Source of the DNA: Tectiglobus sp965247245
GTDB lineage: Bacteria; Pseudomonadota; Alphaproteobacteria; Rhizobiales; Hyphomicrobiaceae
DNA: 64,000 bases
Direction of reading: 5' to 3'
NCBI GenBank assembly: GCA_965247245.1
Contig: CBDFGV010000003.1
Location: 2,294,001-2,358,000, forward strand
Shown piece by piece: positions 34,987 to 44,085 of the stretch. The translations under genes were made by a program, and so were the position numbers. The first letter of the stretch is position 1. Each line of letters begins with the position of its first letter. The notes beneath the pieces are model-generated. The model did not search any database, had not been told where the DNA came from, and worked only from the letters and a program-made list of their open reading frames with translations.

Positions 34987-35310
34987 ATGGGCAGAGCTGA
35001 GCAGGCGTTTCTTGGAATTATAGCCGTAGCGGCCATCGCCTTAGTTGCACCCAATGAGGCGACTGGAGGCATCCGTTGTGACGGCAATGCACAGATAATC
35101 GGATCGGGAGAGACGCACTGGTCGAAACATTGTGCGTTGCGCCAACTGGCGAATGTGGCGCGTGCACGCGGTGTCGCCACATCTCTCGGCAAGTTGAAGT
35201 CAAGCATTGCAGAGAGGGAGGCGGTTTGTAATGTTGTTGGTTTTGATACGCGGGTGATCATCACATGCAATCCATATCACGCACTGAACCGCCACGAGGA
35301 ATCGCAGTAG
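34987..35310 (+). CDS. Small secreted protein, function unknown
   Basis: A 107-residue protein with a hydrophobic export segment (FLGIIAVAAIALVAPNEATG) and a mature part with four cysteines (GIRCDGNAQIIGSGETHWSK, CALRQLANVARARG, AVCNVVGFDTRVIITCN), enough for two disulfides. Start chosen at ATG 34987 because GGAGGCAGG lies just upstream; ATG 34975 is the alternative. Similar small secreted proteins occur in Rhizobiales without assigned roles; I cannot name the family. Confidence 0.6.
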   Translation: MGRAEQAFLGIIAVAAIALVAPNEATGGIRCDGNAQIIGSGETHWSKHCALRQLANVARARGVATSLGKLKSSIAEREAVCNVVGFDTRVIITCNPYHALNRHEESQ

Positions 35311-35667
35311 CAGACCATCTCTTTCATTGCAGATCGCGAACAGTGTTCTTCCATTGCGGCTCAACATGTAACGCTACCATTAACAGGCGGCCTGCAACGA
35401 TTTTGACCATGCTCTTTCATAAAGCTTAGAGGGTGTTTTTCCCACGTAGAACTGCCCTATCCTGCTCGTAGGCGGTTCTGCTGCAACAACCAATCGTGTT
35501 GGCCATGCGACTTTGGATATTTGCTTGTAATCCACACAACTACTTTTGGCGTTATGACTTGGCACAGTTGAAATCGCGCACCAACTGCGCAATCTAGAGC
35601 TAAAAGTTGTGATTTTGCGGGCCACTTCAGTGCAATTTCGTGCGCCTTTAGGGTTAGAGAATCGAAC
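35311..35667. other. Intergenic region upstream of the ChrR-like gene
   Basis: A-T-richer sequence with only short frames. No TGATC-type RpoE promoter was found. Nothing else recognised. Confidence 0.4.
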
Positions 35668-36270
35668 ATGGACATTCCACATCGTCCGGACCTGTCAACG
35701 CTTATGACTTGTGCTGCTGGTAGCCAGCCTGAAGCATTGTGCGCTGTGATCACTTCTTGCTTGGCAATGTGCCCAGCGTCAATGGAAATGGTCACGCGTA
35801 TGGAACTGATTGGAGTGGCCCTGCTCGACCAAATGGACCCTGAACCGATGTCAGAGCCGCCCGCAAAAGCCCTAGCCGGAGCGGAACGTAGTGAATCCAA
35901 TCGCAATAGCCATAGCAGTCTACCGGCGCCGCTACGAGCCGTTGTTGGTGACAGCATAGACGCGCTTGGGTGGCTAGATAGAGAGCAAGGTGTGAAGTAC
36001 TTTAGCGTACCAATGTCACCGACTGCCCAGGGACGGTTGGAATTAGTTAATCTCGCACCTGGCACCAAACTACCTGAACTTGCGTATGCGGGTGAGGAGT
36101 ATCTCTTGGTGGTTAGTGGTAGTTGCAGCCGTGATGGAACGCGCCTCGAGCGTGGAGACTTTGTCGAATCCTACGAGCAGTCGCCTTACAGCCTTGTTGC
36201 CGGCGATAACGGGCATTGTGTCCTCCTGATCGGTCACGAACGACTGCCCAACCAGCCCATTCGCCACTGA
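35668..36270 (+). CDS. Divergent ChrR-like cupin anti-sigma factor
   Basis: A 200-residue protein with the two-part plan of ChrR, which holds RpoE inactive until singlet oxygen or organic peroxide appears. The N-terminal sigma-binding part aligns with the zinc ZAS motif, but two of its four ligands differ: His5, Cys31 (usually His), Cys35, Ser38 (usually Cys). The cupin part has PELAYAGEEYLLVVSG where Rhodobacter ChrR has a P-x-H-x-H-x-G-E-E pattern, so only the glutamate of the metal site survives. It is followed, after an 815-base gap, by an RpoE-type gene, instead of the usual rpoE-chrR overlap. Confidence 0.75.
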   Translation: MDIPHRPDLSTLMTCAAGSQPEALCAVITSCLAMCPASMEMVTRMELIGVALLDQMDPEPMSEPPAKALAGAERSESNRNSHSSLPAPLRAVVGDSIDALGWLDREQGVKYFSVPMSPTAQGRLELVNLAPGTKLPELAYAGEEYLLVVSGSCSRDGTRLERGDFVESYEQSPYSLVAGDNGHCVLLIGHERLPNQPIRH

Positions 36271-37085
36271 TAAAACGCGCTAATCTAACAGTTTTTTTGG
36301 AGGGTTCGGTTCCAGTTCACTTATGCGCTCTGGCAAGGGCGTTAGCTAGTTGCTTCGCGCTAATGGACAACACTTTACGGAAGAACTTTGTTAGAGCCAG
36401 TGGTACCAAACCTGTCTTTATGTCGATGCTTCATCCGCAGTACCGAGCGTGTTCAGATGTTGAATTGCTTTTGAGAACAGCTAAGCGCTCAACTTGCTTG
36501 ATCGCCTTGCCGATTTTTGCCTCTTATGAGCATGTCTCCGATGATCTAGAGCTTAGAGCCAAACGTAAAATCGTCGACAGCCAGGATCAGTCCTGTTGTT
36601 AGATGCAGAGAACTACCGGGCCTCGGCGCCTCCCAGGATAGGCAGGGATGCTGTGAGCGTTACCGTAACAGTTTCACGTTGTTCTGAGTTGGCTCCATTC
36701 GAGATCCGATATTCTTCCATGATGGACAAACTCTCCGTGTCTCACCTTGCCTGGATACCAATCAAGAGAGTTTCTTCGAAGCTGAAGCGCCGGTGAGTGC
36801 AGGGCTGAGCTTTAGAATTGTGTCTAGATGGGACGGCGCGTATTGGAGAATTGCAACATTGACAGCCGATCTGGATCGCACTCACCAACCACGTTGCCGC
36901 AATACTCTGAAAGGGCGATTGCTTGGGCAATTTAGGAAGAGACATGGTTCTGTCAGTGCTCTTGACCTTATCAAACGCTGTACCCAGCCTCGAGCTGAGT
37001 ACAACTTGTTCCCACACAATTTGGAAATTTCTGCCTTCCGCACAAAGTGTAAGTCGTTGCGGTACACATAGAGAGATTGCCTGGT
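36271..37085. other. Long gap between chrR-like and rpoE genes
   Basis: About 815 bases with short, low-quality frames on both strands and no recognisable family, promoter or RNA. It may be a decayed gene or inserted DNA separating what is normally a two-gene operon. Confidence 0.4.
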
Positions 37086-37634
37086 ATGAGCCCGGAAACT
37101 GCAAATAGCCTACTCGTTCTAGTAGCGCAAAAGAGCGATGAAGCGGCTTTCAATGATTTGTTTGCGTACTTCGCACCTCGCATTAAGCAGTTCTTGATGC
37201 GTGAGGGTGCCGATGCGGCAACTGCCGACGATGTGGCGCAGCAGGCCATGGCAAATGTTTGGCGCAAGGCGCACATGTTTAGCGCCGATAAGGGCAATGC
37301 GTCCGCATGGATATACAGAATTGCGAGGAACTTGCGGATTGACCGAATTAGGCGCGAGCGCGTTTGGCAGCCACTACCAGAAGATCACACTGAGCAAGCA
37401 TCGTCCGACCCATCAGCAGATGATATCGTACTCAGCTCAGAACGACAAAAAGCGGTACAGGATGCACTGCAGACGCTGCCAGTCGACCAATTGGAGGTGG
37501 TGGAATTGTCTTATCTTAGTGGCATGTCTCAGTCCGAAGTAGCTCATCAACTCAACATCCCCGTTGGGACCGTAAAGTCTCGAATGCGGCTAGCATACGC
37601 CAAGTTGCTACCACTGCTGACCGAATTTTGCTGA
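37086..37634 (+). CDS. rpoE: ECF sigma factor, RpoE/ChrR type
   Basis: A 182-residue ECF sigma factor of the group controlled by ChrR. Region 2 reads DVAQQAMANVWRKAHMFSAD and ASAWIYRIARNLRIDRIRRE; region 4 reads LPVDQLEVVELSYLSGMSQS and EVAHQLNIPVGTVKSRMRLA. In Rhodobacter this factor drives photolyase, cyclopropane synthesis and glutathione-linked functions during photo-oxidative stress. I use ATG 37086; a TTG nine bases earlier is possible. The nearby glutathione peroxidase and rhodopsin genes fit that theme. Confidence 0.9.
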   Translation: MSPETANSLLVLVAQKSDEAAFNDLFAYFAPRIKQFLMREGADAATADDVAQQAMANVWRKAHMFSADKGNASAWIYRIARNLRIDRIRRERVWQPLPEDHTEQASSDPSADDIVLSSERQKAVQDALQTLPVDQLEVVELSYLSGMSQSEVAHQLNIPVGTVKSRMRLAYAKLLPLLTEFC

Positions 37635-38135
37635 TCAATGTTTGGCAATCGGTCCCATTTCCGCACAAAACCACTTAGACCACGCAGTTGAGACTAGTCA
37701 TTTGGCTGCACTCATCGTGGTTGACCTATCATGCAGAACCGTCACGACGGAGTGAGCTCCGCAATTAAGTTTTGTCACGCGGAACTTGGACCGACAGCGA
37801 AGATCAGCACATCTGAAAGGATAAGGCTGGTTCCGATGCACATCTCATCCAATTCTTGAATACATAGACCAGCAGGGATCTTCAGAATTTCGTTGACGCG
37901 TTACTTCCTACCTACGCCCAAGTGGCACTGCTTTAAATAGGTTAAGAGGAAACATCCTATAGCTGCAGCAGTAGCATCTGTGCACTGCTAGTGGGGTTTT
38001 AGGATTGAACGGCCCGATGCTGCGCTCGGAGTTCATTGTCACGACCACGGCGCTCAAGGAGATAATGCCGAACCCAATATAGATCCTATTGAGATCATCA
38101 GACGTTAGATAGCGAGATGATCAGAGGAACAGCAA
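37635..38135. other. Intergenic region, nothing recognised
   Basis: Five hundred bases between rpoE and the DMT transporter gene. No convincing frame. The sequence AGATCC about 19 bases before TAGATA at the right edge resembles an RpoE-type promoter only weakly. Confidence 0.35.
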
Positions 38136-39071
38136 ATGGCGGAAAACGACACCCTGCAGCGGTTACAATCACTGCCGAACGCGTTTGTCCGCAGAGGCAA
38201 CTCGCACTGGCTGTTATTGGTATCTGTAGGTTTCGCTTGGGGGGCGACGTTCTCGCTTGCCAAGATCGCCACTCAAGGTGACATCCATCCACTGGCTTTG
38301 AACTTCTGGCAGACACTTTTTGGTTGCGGCGCTCTATTGGTGTATGCCGCAGTTCGGCGCCGCCGGTTGCAGACGAGCCAACAGCATATCCGGTTCTACC
38401 TGATCGCCGGTATTCTCGGTACAGTGATACCTGGCGTTTTGTATTTCATCGCGGCCCGCGAACTGCCAGCGGGCATTTTGGCTATTACCATCGCCACAGT
38501 TCCAATGTTGACACTGGTAATATCAAGAGCACTTGGCAGTGAACGCTTCTCATTTGCTCGCCTCTTGGGCCTATCTCTAGGTGCAGCAGGAATTCTCTTG
38601 ATCCTGGTGCCAGACACAAGCCTACCCGAGCCGGCAGCCGCTCCATTTGTCGTCCTGGCGGTTTTCTGCGCCCTCTGTTACGCAATCGAGAATGTCTATA
38701 TCGACTTTCATATGCCGATCGGTGAAGCTTTGACGATTCTCTGTGGGATGCTCGCAATGGCCTCCTTAGTGACGGCTCCTATCACGATCGCCCTAGGCGT
38801 CTTTTGGTGGCCGCAATGGCCGCTTGGTGCGGTTGAATGGTCTATCTTGGGTATGGCGCTCATCAATGCCTTTGCTTACGGCACCTTCGTCCATCTCGTT
38901 GGCACGGCCGGTCCAGTATTCGCCAGTCAAACGGCATACATCGTTACGCTATCAGGTATTGCTTGGGGCATTTGGTTGTTCGGTGAGAGCCATTCTCCTT
39001 GGGTAGTGGCTTCGGCTGGTTGCATGTTGATCGGTCTTGCTCTCGTGCAACCTAGAGCACCACGGGACTAG
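38136..39071 (+). CDS. DMT-superfamily permease (EamA)
   Basis: A 311-residue transporter with ten predicted helices in two EamA repeats (first near WLLLVSVGFAWGATFSLAKI, second near APFVVLAVFCALCYAIENVY). The repeats end in the family pattern of a glutamate-bearing loop and a final short helix (FGESHSPWVVASAGCMLIGL). EamA proteins export amino acids, metabolites or dyes; the substrate is not predictable. Apparently monocistronic. Confidence 0.87.
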   Translation: MAENDTLQRLQSLPNAFVRRGNSHWLLLVSVGFAWGATFSLAKIATQGDIHPLALNFWQTLFGCGALLVYAAVRRRRLQTSQQHIRFYLIAGILGTVIPGVLYFIAARELPAGILAITIATVPMLTLVISRALGSERFSFARLLGLSLGAAGILLILVPDTSLPEPAAAPFVVLAVFCALCYAIENVYIDFHMPIGEALTILCGMLAMASLVTAPITIALGVFWWPQWPLGAVEWSILGMALINAFAYGTFVHLVGTAGPVFASQTAYIVTLSGIAWGIWLFGESHSPWVVASAGCMLIGLALVQPRAPRD

Positions 39072-39380
39072 CGGTTCGCTGGCAAGTGACATGGCATCGT
39101 CCCTCGGCAGCCCCAACTATCGTTAGCGGTCGACAACGCAACTCTGTAGCTGCGGCGATTCGGTGCTGCAATCGATGGAACCGCCGATGTGCTTCGCACG
39201 TTATTTGACCATCGGCAGCAGCCTTACAGCTGTCGCAGAGGGGCGGCGCCGTATTGCAAAATCTCCCCGCCGTCGCCGCCCCATGAATACCGCTGGAGCG
39301 AGCCACACTGCCGGGGCGGACCACCTTCATGGGTCAACAACACTATCCCAGGAATTTGAGTGCATCGTCTCGAGGTAACC
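39072..39380. other. Intergenic region, nothing recognised
   Basis: Between the DMT permease and pdxJ. The GAGGT ribosome site of pdxJ lies at the right edge. No other structure seen. Confidence 0.4.
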
Positions 39381-40160
39381 ATGTCCCAGTCTTTCCGAAG
39401 CCGCCAACGTTTGGGTGTCAATGTCGATCACGTCGCAACAATACGCAATGCTCGAGGTGGCCTGCATCCTGATCCTGTCAGAGCGGCGCACACAGCAATT
39501 GATGCTGGCGCGGATAGCATCACTGTCCATTTACGCGAAGACCGTCGCCACATCTCGGACATCGATATCGCGCAATTGGTGCAGAAGCTGAAGCAACCAC
39601 TTAATTTGGAAATGGCAGCGACTGAAGAGATGCTGTCAATAGCGCTGTCGCATCGCCCTTCCGCTTGCTGCATCGTCCCCGAAAGAAGGAATGAACGAAC
39701 GACAGAGGGCGGTCTCGATGTTTCATCGGATATGACTTACTTGGGTCGGTACATTTGTGACCTTCAATCCACCGGTTGCAGAGTCTCACTTTTCATCGAC
39801 CCGGACATTGAGCAGATCGAAGCTACAAAGAAGGTCGCCGCTGATATTGTGGAACTGCATACCGGGCGCTATTGCGAAGCTGCGCTTGCAAATAGAAATT
39901 TAGCTGCGGCTAGAGAACTGGAACGCATCAAAGCTGCTGCCGAGCACGCGCACAAGCGCGGTTTAGAGGTTCACGCAGGTCATGGTTTGACGTACGCCAC
40001 AGTTCCAGAGATAGCGAAAATCGAACCGATAGTGGAGCTCAATATCGGTCATTTTCTAGTAGGAGAGGCCATATTTTGTGGTCTTCATTCTGCCGTTGAG
40101 CGCATGCGCTCGGTGATGGACTATGCTCGGGGCGAGGTGAAGTTGAAAGATACCGCATAG
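39381..40160 (+). CDS. pdxJ: Pyridoxine 5'-phosphate synthase
   Basis: Condenses 1-deoxyxylulose 5-phosphate with 3-amino-2-oxopropyl phosphate to form pyridoxine 5'-phosphate, the last ring-forming step of the DXP-dependent B6 pathway. The 259-residue protein has LGVNVDHVATIRNARG at the N-terminus, DSITVHLREDRRHI, LEMAATEEML, CIVPERR and the closing HAGHGLT and LNIGHFLVGEAIF. ATG 39381 has GAGGT upstream; the GTG at 39360 is less likely. Vitamin B6 can quench singlet oxygen, so its place here is suggestive but may be chance. Confidence 0.95.
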   Translation: MSQSFRSRQRLGVNVDHVATIRNARGGLHPDPVRAAHTAIDAGADSITVHLREDRRHISDIDIAQLVQKLKQPLNLEMAATEEMLSIALSHRPSACCIVPERRNERTTEGGLDVSSDMTYLGRYICDLQSTGCRVSLFIDPDIEQIEATKKVAADIVELHTGRYCEAALANRNLAAARELERIKAAAEHAHKRGLEVHAGHGLTYATVPEIAKIEPIVELNIGHFLVGEAIFCGLHSAVERMRSVMDYARGEVKLKDTA

Positions 40161-40512
40161 TTACGCTTGCTACATTTACCATTGCTGGCATGACGCTCTC
40201 AAATTTTGTAGTCGCCGCGTCAATCGAGGATTGCACAATCCGACGCTGTCAAGGTTTGGAATGTGACTAACAGATAGTTGTCTTGAATTACTCGCAAGAT
40301 GCCCTCGTAAACAACCACCTAATAGAGTCGGGTCTTTTCAGTTGCGGGGAAGAATCGAATGCAGGTGGTGATCTTGCACGACTGTTGTACTGCCGCTGAT
40401 CTAGCCCGTTAATAGTTGCGTTAGTGAGCAGGAGCAAAGGTACGATGCAGGCCAATGCCATAAGCTCCAGCCCTTTAGCGCAACATCCCCTTAAATCATT
40501 GCGAGAGGTTCC
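40161..40512. other. Intergenic region before the NUDIX gene
   Basis: Contains no convincing frame. A TGATC-N19-TTAGTG arrangement around 40398-40430 weakly resembles an RpoE promoter. Nothing else recognised. Confidence 0.3.
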
Positions 40513-41055
40513 GTGACACAGTCAAATTCGCTCAAGAACTTCGTGCGCTTGCGCCCGAATGGTGACATCCATGAACGTCAGGTTTGTGATACATGTGGGT
40601 TCATAGATTACCAAAATCCCAAGATTGTTGTGGGCTCGGTTGTTCGATACAACAATCAGGTTCTCATGTGTCGACGTGCGATTTCCCCGAGCAAAGGGCT
40701 TTGGACGCTACCAGCTGGTTACCTTGAAATCGGAGAAACAGTGGAAGAAGGTGCCAAGAGGGAAGCTCGGGAAGAGGCCTGCGCAGACATTCGGATAGAC
40801 TCAGTCCTTGCAGTATACAGTCTTGCTCACATCGGTCAGGTGCAGATCATGCATCTGGCAACCTTGGAGCAACCGCACTTCGCTGCCGGCGAAGAAAGCC
40901 TTGAGGTTGATCTCTTTAATTGGGATCACTTGCCGCTCGAAGAGCTGGCATTCCCGTCAGTGTTGTGGACGCTCAACCATGCTCGCATTGCAATGGACAG
41001 CAAGCCCCAACTACCCTTCAGAGAGCCACCTGTTCAGCCAGACAAGGCGCGCTAG
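40513..41055 (+). CDS. NUDIX hydrolase with N-terminal zinc-ribbon half
   Basis: A 180-residue hydrolase of nucleoside-diphosphate derivatives. An N-terminal CDTC knuckle (residues 23-26) precedes a NUDIX domain. The NUDIX box GYLEIGETVEEGAKREAREE follows GxxxxxExxxxxxxREUxEE; its usual final glycine is Cys, as in several NudC-like subfamilies. The GTG start at 40513 is supported by GAGAGG upstream. Substrate (NADH, ADP-ribose or oxidised nucleotides) unresolved. Confidence 0.85.
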   Translation: MTQSNSLKNFVRLRPNGDIHERQVCDTCGFIDYQNPKIVVGSVVRYNNQVLMCRRAISPSKGLWTLPAGYLEIGETVEEGAKREAREEACADIRIDSVLAVYSLAHIGQVQIMHLATLEQPHFAAGEESLEVDLFNWDHLPLEELAFPSVLWTLNHARIAMDSKPQLPFREPPVQPDKAR

Positions 41056-41334
41056 TCATTCACTCAACGTGTCTAATGAAGAATAAGGCACTTTGACCGA
41101 AACGCGGTTCTTGTCTAGTTCACCTAACAACGGGCCTGGTACGGTTAACTGAAGTTATGTAGCTGTTTGCCCGGTTCGTTGACTACCGTGTGCGGCTCTC
41201 GGCTACGTTCTGCTACTGATACGTGTTGGTTGTTACTTGGAAACACTCGCCAGAATCTGAAAAAAGTTGGTTCTCATTATTCGCTTTGAGCGCCGAAGGG
41301 GGAACCAAGTATCGTATCCGCGAGACTAAGTTGC

Positions 41335-41544
41335 CTAATTCTCGCTCGCGATATCATGCCGCGCTCTGCGGTGACGACCTTTGACCCGAGTGCGCCAAAC
41401 CTGGAATGCTTTAGGCTTGATATGGCAGCGCATGACGCAAATAACTTCTCGCTCAGTCAACCCAGTTTGCTTGCGTATCATTTCGAACGAGGTACGGTCG
41501 CACCAAGCAAGTTCGATGACCTCACTAATGTTGGTATCGTCCAC
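41335..41544 (-). CDS. TIGR03643-family small protein
   Basis: A 69-residue protein with the family pattern IIELAW-type start (VIELAWCDRTSFEMIRKQTG), then LTEREVICVMRCHIKPKAF and VWRTRVKGR. The family has no known function but is often found near photolyase/cryptochrome or light-associated genes. The GTG start shares one base with the stop of the preceding small ORF, so it is the fourth gene of a rhodopsin-blh-ORF-TIGR03643 series. Confidence 0.85.
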   Translation of the reverse strand: MDDTNISEVIELAWCDRTSFEMIRKQTGLTEREVICVMRCHIKPKAFQVWRTRVKGRHRRARHDIASEN

Positions 41545-41756
41545 TATGCGCCGTTGATCCCAGCTAATATCTTCAATTGCCTCGCCTCTACTATCGCTGC
41601 CTTGGCCTCACGTCGCAGACCTTCTGCGGAGAGAGCCTTTGATTGCAGCTCAAGTAAACTGGCGAGGCTCGAAATCATATCCACCTGCATCATCGGTTGC
41701 CTCCATTTCATACCACCAATCGACTTATTAACGTTGGAGCCAAAGAACCGGATCAT
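41544..41756 (-). CDS. Small ORF coupled between blh and the TIGR03643 gene
   Basis: A 70-residue protein, helical and Ala/Leu-rich (ISSLASLLELQSKALSAEGL, RREAKAAIVEARQL), with no recognised family. Its ATG overlaps the blh stop (ATGA) and its stop overlaps the next start by one base. Such double coupling supports it being translated despite its size. Probably cytoplasmic. Confidence 0.65.
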   Translation of the reverse strand: MIRFFGSNVNKSIGGMKWRQPMMQVDMISSLASLLELQSKALSAEGLRREAKAAIVEARQLKILAGINGA

Positions 41757-42685
41757 TGGGCTGGATCCGTCTTGTCATGTGAGACTGCCTTAAGGTCTAC
41801 GAGCAGCATGTGAGGAGCTGTGAGTGCTGCAAGTATCCCGAAAACAACTCCGAGCAATTCAACGGGAATAGCAAGAACGGCTAGAGCCCCTGTTAGGGCA
41901 AGGACACCCGCTACAGTTATCGGAGCGTACGGTATCGATCGCGATACTAGATTAGCAGCCGAAGAGGGCTGCAGTTCAATGGCGACGCCAAAAACATGCC
42001 GGACGCTATGGAAGCAGCAGAAGTAAACAAGAAAGAAGCAGAGCGCCGGCGTTAGTAAGCCAAGCAATAGGATTGCTATGATCTCAAGAGCAACCACCGG
42101 TTTTTCGACTGCGATGACTAACGAAATTACTAGTGCGGCCTGCAACAGCGGCACGCCAGCTAAGGCCATCAGTTGAGCCGTCGTTTCGGCGATCGAACTG
42201 GGAGTAATCCAGGAGAAAATATGCACGACCTCGCCTCGGTTGAGGATCGCTGGAGCACAAATCAATGCCGCTCCGACAATCACACGTGGAAGGTGATCGA
42301 GCGCGTCCTCCCAATCGCCGCCAAAGTGGTAAGCTGCCATAGCTAAGAACAATGGCAATGCCAACGACGGTAAGGCAAACCACAGTGCAGCAAAGACAGC
42401 AGCGATGGCGACATAGGTCCCCAAGAAAACTTTAAGCCTTATGCTCGAATTCAGCTGCCATCGCCGCTCGGCGAGCGCAACATCGAAACCGCCGTGAGGA
42501 ACGCCGAGAAACAGAACCGCAAGACCTGCGAGAAATGGCCAATCAAGTGGATTGAGGCTGATGCCAATGAACTGTGCCATAAGCACGCTAATCACCAAAG
42601 CGACAAAAGCAGCGCTATGCAAACATCGGGAACTTGCTGATGCTGTCCGACGCAAACTGTCCATTTTCTGGATTGCGTTTAGCAT
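41753..42685 (-). CDS. blh: Brp/Blh-type beta-carotene 15,15'-dioxygenase
   Basis: Integral membrane oxygenase that splits beta-carotene into two retinal molecules, the rhodopsin chromophore. It is 310 residues from ATG 42685 (a longer frame reaches 42742) with seven to eight hydrophobic segments. Histidines typical of the family lie in FLGVPHGGFDVALAE, MAAYHFGGDWED, YFCCFHSVRHVFGV and LTAPHMLLVDLKA. It is downstream of the rhodopsin gene, separated by 75 bases that contain an 11-bp RNA hairpin. No carotenoid synthesis genes are in the window, so beta-carotene must come from elsewhere. Confidence 0.9.
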   Translation of the reverse strand: MLNAIQKMDSLRRTASASSRCLHSAAFVALVISVLMAQFIGISLNPLDWPFLAGLAVLFLGVPHGGFDVALAERRWQLNSSIRLKVFLGTYVAIAAVFAALWFALPSLALPLFLAMAAYHFGGDWEDALDHLPRVIVGAALICAPAILNRGEVVHIFSWITPSSIAETTAQLMALAGVPLLQAALVISLVIAVEKPVVALEIIAILLLGLLTPALCFFLVYFCCFHSVRHVFGVAIELQPSSAANLVSRSIPYAPITVAGVLALTGALAVLAIPVELLGVVFGILAALTAPHMLLVDLKAVSHDKTDPAQ

Positions 42686-42722
42686 AACAATTCCATGAAC
42701 AAACTCTAGCGAGGGCGAAGCG

Positions 42723-42747
42723 CCCGGACGCCGCGACGGCATCCGGG
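42723..42747 (-). terminator. Intercistronic hairpin between rhodopsin and blh
   Basis: On the minus strand CCCGGATGCCG pairs with CGGCGTCCGGG across a TCG loop: an 11-bp stem in which the single non-Watson-Crick pair is G-U in that strand only. It starts 14 bases after the rhodopsin stop and has no T-run, so partial termination or 3'-end protection of rhodopsin mRNA is more likely than full termination. Confidence 0.6.
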
Positions 42748-42760
42748 TCTGTTGTGTATT

Positions 42761-43534
42761 TTACGCCGTAACAACGCGTTGCGGTGTTACCGAGACGTCG
42801 GCTTTCGACTTGCGCACTGCGATCATGTAGATCACGACACCGAATACGGCCTTAGCCACAATGTCTGCCACTGTGTAACCGACCTCTACGGCCGTCGCCG
42901 CTGAACCGCCCGTTAGTCCGATCATTGGGAATACGAACACGACCGGGTAGAATGACCATGAGATCACTGTGAGCCAGCGTGCGGTGTTTACCAATCCGCG
43001 CACGTCCTCCGGTTGCTTGGCTATTGCATCGCTTAGACCCACGAATAACTCGTAGACGATCCACGCAAACGGTATCATGGCGAGTGCCCACCAGATCCAA
43101 CGCGTCGTTGGGTCGGACGAAATCTCACCGGGGTAGCCCAATACCACCATAATGGCAGCCAGTAGACCTAACCGAACGCCCTTAGACCACGTCTCCGACT
43201 TTGTTAAACCCATCACAAGGATGAGCTCGATGAGAAGAAGTGGGACCGTCAGCAACCAGTCGACATATCTGTAAGCCTGATTGAAGGCGACGCCAGTTGC
43301 CGTGATCTGGCCGTTGACCACATCATAGCTGGCATCCCAGCTCTGCAGAATACGGACGTAGTGGTACAGTGCGATCGCCGTGACGAGACCAGTGATCGTC
43401 AAGGCGGTTTTGTACTGGTCGCTTACTTGCGAACGGCCAAGCCAAAAGAATAGGGTGGCTGCTCCCATCGTAGCGATTGTGAAAGAGAATGCGTTGTACA
43501 CCAGTTCGTATTGAGCAACTGTAATTTCGCTCAT
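42761..43534 (-). CDS. Proton-pumping rhodopsin, proteorhodopsin/xanthorhodopsin type
   Basis: Seven-helix retinal protein, 257 residues from ATG 43534 (GAGAGG seven bases upstream). Helix C reads RYVDWLLTVPLLLIEL: Asp acceptor, Thr, and Glu donor eleven residues on, the DTE pattern of outward H+ pumps. Leu at the spectral-tuning position (105 in proteorhodopsin) predicts green absorption. The helix-B histidine (ALYHYVRI) and the Schiff-base lysine (ADIVAKAVFG) are present. In helix E, where carotenoid-binding xanthorhodopsins have Gly, I read Trp (RWIWWAL), arguing against an antenna carotenoid. First gene of the operon with blh. Confidence 0.94.
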   Translation of the reverse strand: MSEITVAQYELVYNAFSFTIATMGAATLFFWLGRSQVSDQYKTALTITGLVTAIALYHYVRILQSWDASYDVVNGQITATGVAFNQAYRYVDWLLTVPLLLIELILVMGLTKSETWSKGVRLGLLAAIMVVLGYPGEISSDPTTRWIWWALAMIPFAWIVYELFVGLSDAIAKQPEDVRGLVNTARWLTVISWSFYPVVFVFPMIGLTGGSAATAVEVGYTVADIVAKAVFGVVIYMIAVRKSKADVSVTPQRVVTA

Positions 43535-44085
43535 TTGATACCTCTCAAACTCCGAAGAGATCATTCTTTCTTAATGCAAGCCTTACACCTGCATTTTGTA
43601 TTTGCCGAACGCACCGGATGAGATCTGCGATCAAATTTTTTCTGATTTTTTGGAGCGCGGAACGTCGCAATGTAGAGACTGTCAACCGGACTTATTTGGA
43701 ATCCTGCAAACCGAAAGATGATTGGAAGTAAAAATATTCAGCAAGCCATTCGGTACACTGCAAGGACATTGCATGAGGCTGCGGTGGGATGTGTTGGCCT
43801 TTCCTATTGCATCATTTAATGCTGCACAGAGCTCCCTCCAAATCGGGGAACGAACTCAATTGACTCTCACAACTTTCGCACCCTTTCCGTGACGAGGTAT
43901 GTCAAGCGGTAGCCGTTTAAATGACGTCCACTCTAGGTGTCAATGCGTTGTATTACTGACTTCAGCATTCGCACGGTTGAAGTCATTAGGGCGGCGTCGC
44001 GCGCGCTCCTCTATCGCGGCGTCGCTCTTCGACTAGGTAGTCGAGCCGATCGTTTTGGGTAAATAGTTAAAGTCAGGTTGGTGGC
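43535..44085. other. Upstream region of the rhodopsin operon
   Basis: Divergent control region of about 550 bases between rhodopsin (minus) and a small plus-strand ORF. It contains an inverted repeat at 43573-43595 and runs of T around 43640. No other gene or RNA recognised. Confidence 0.5.
43573..43595. promoter_or_regulatory. Inverted repeat upstream of rhodopsin
   Basis: AATGCA-N11-TGCATT, a perfect 6-bp dyad lying 39 bases before the rhodopsin ATG. The spacing suits a dimeric regulator. Location is the only support. Confidence 0.3.

Noticed and set aside
35457..36068. Minus-strand frame opposite the ChrR-like gene
   Set aside because: The plus strand carries recognisable anti-sigma and cupin features; the antisense frame does not resemble any family.
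36742..37104. Minus-strand frame of 120 codons before rpoE
   Set aside because: It overlaps the rpoE start, has no ribosome site and no protein-like composition.
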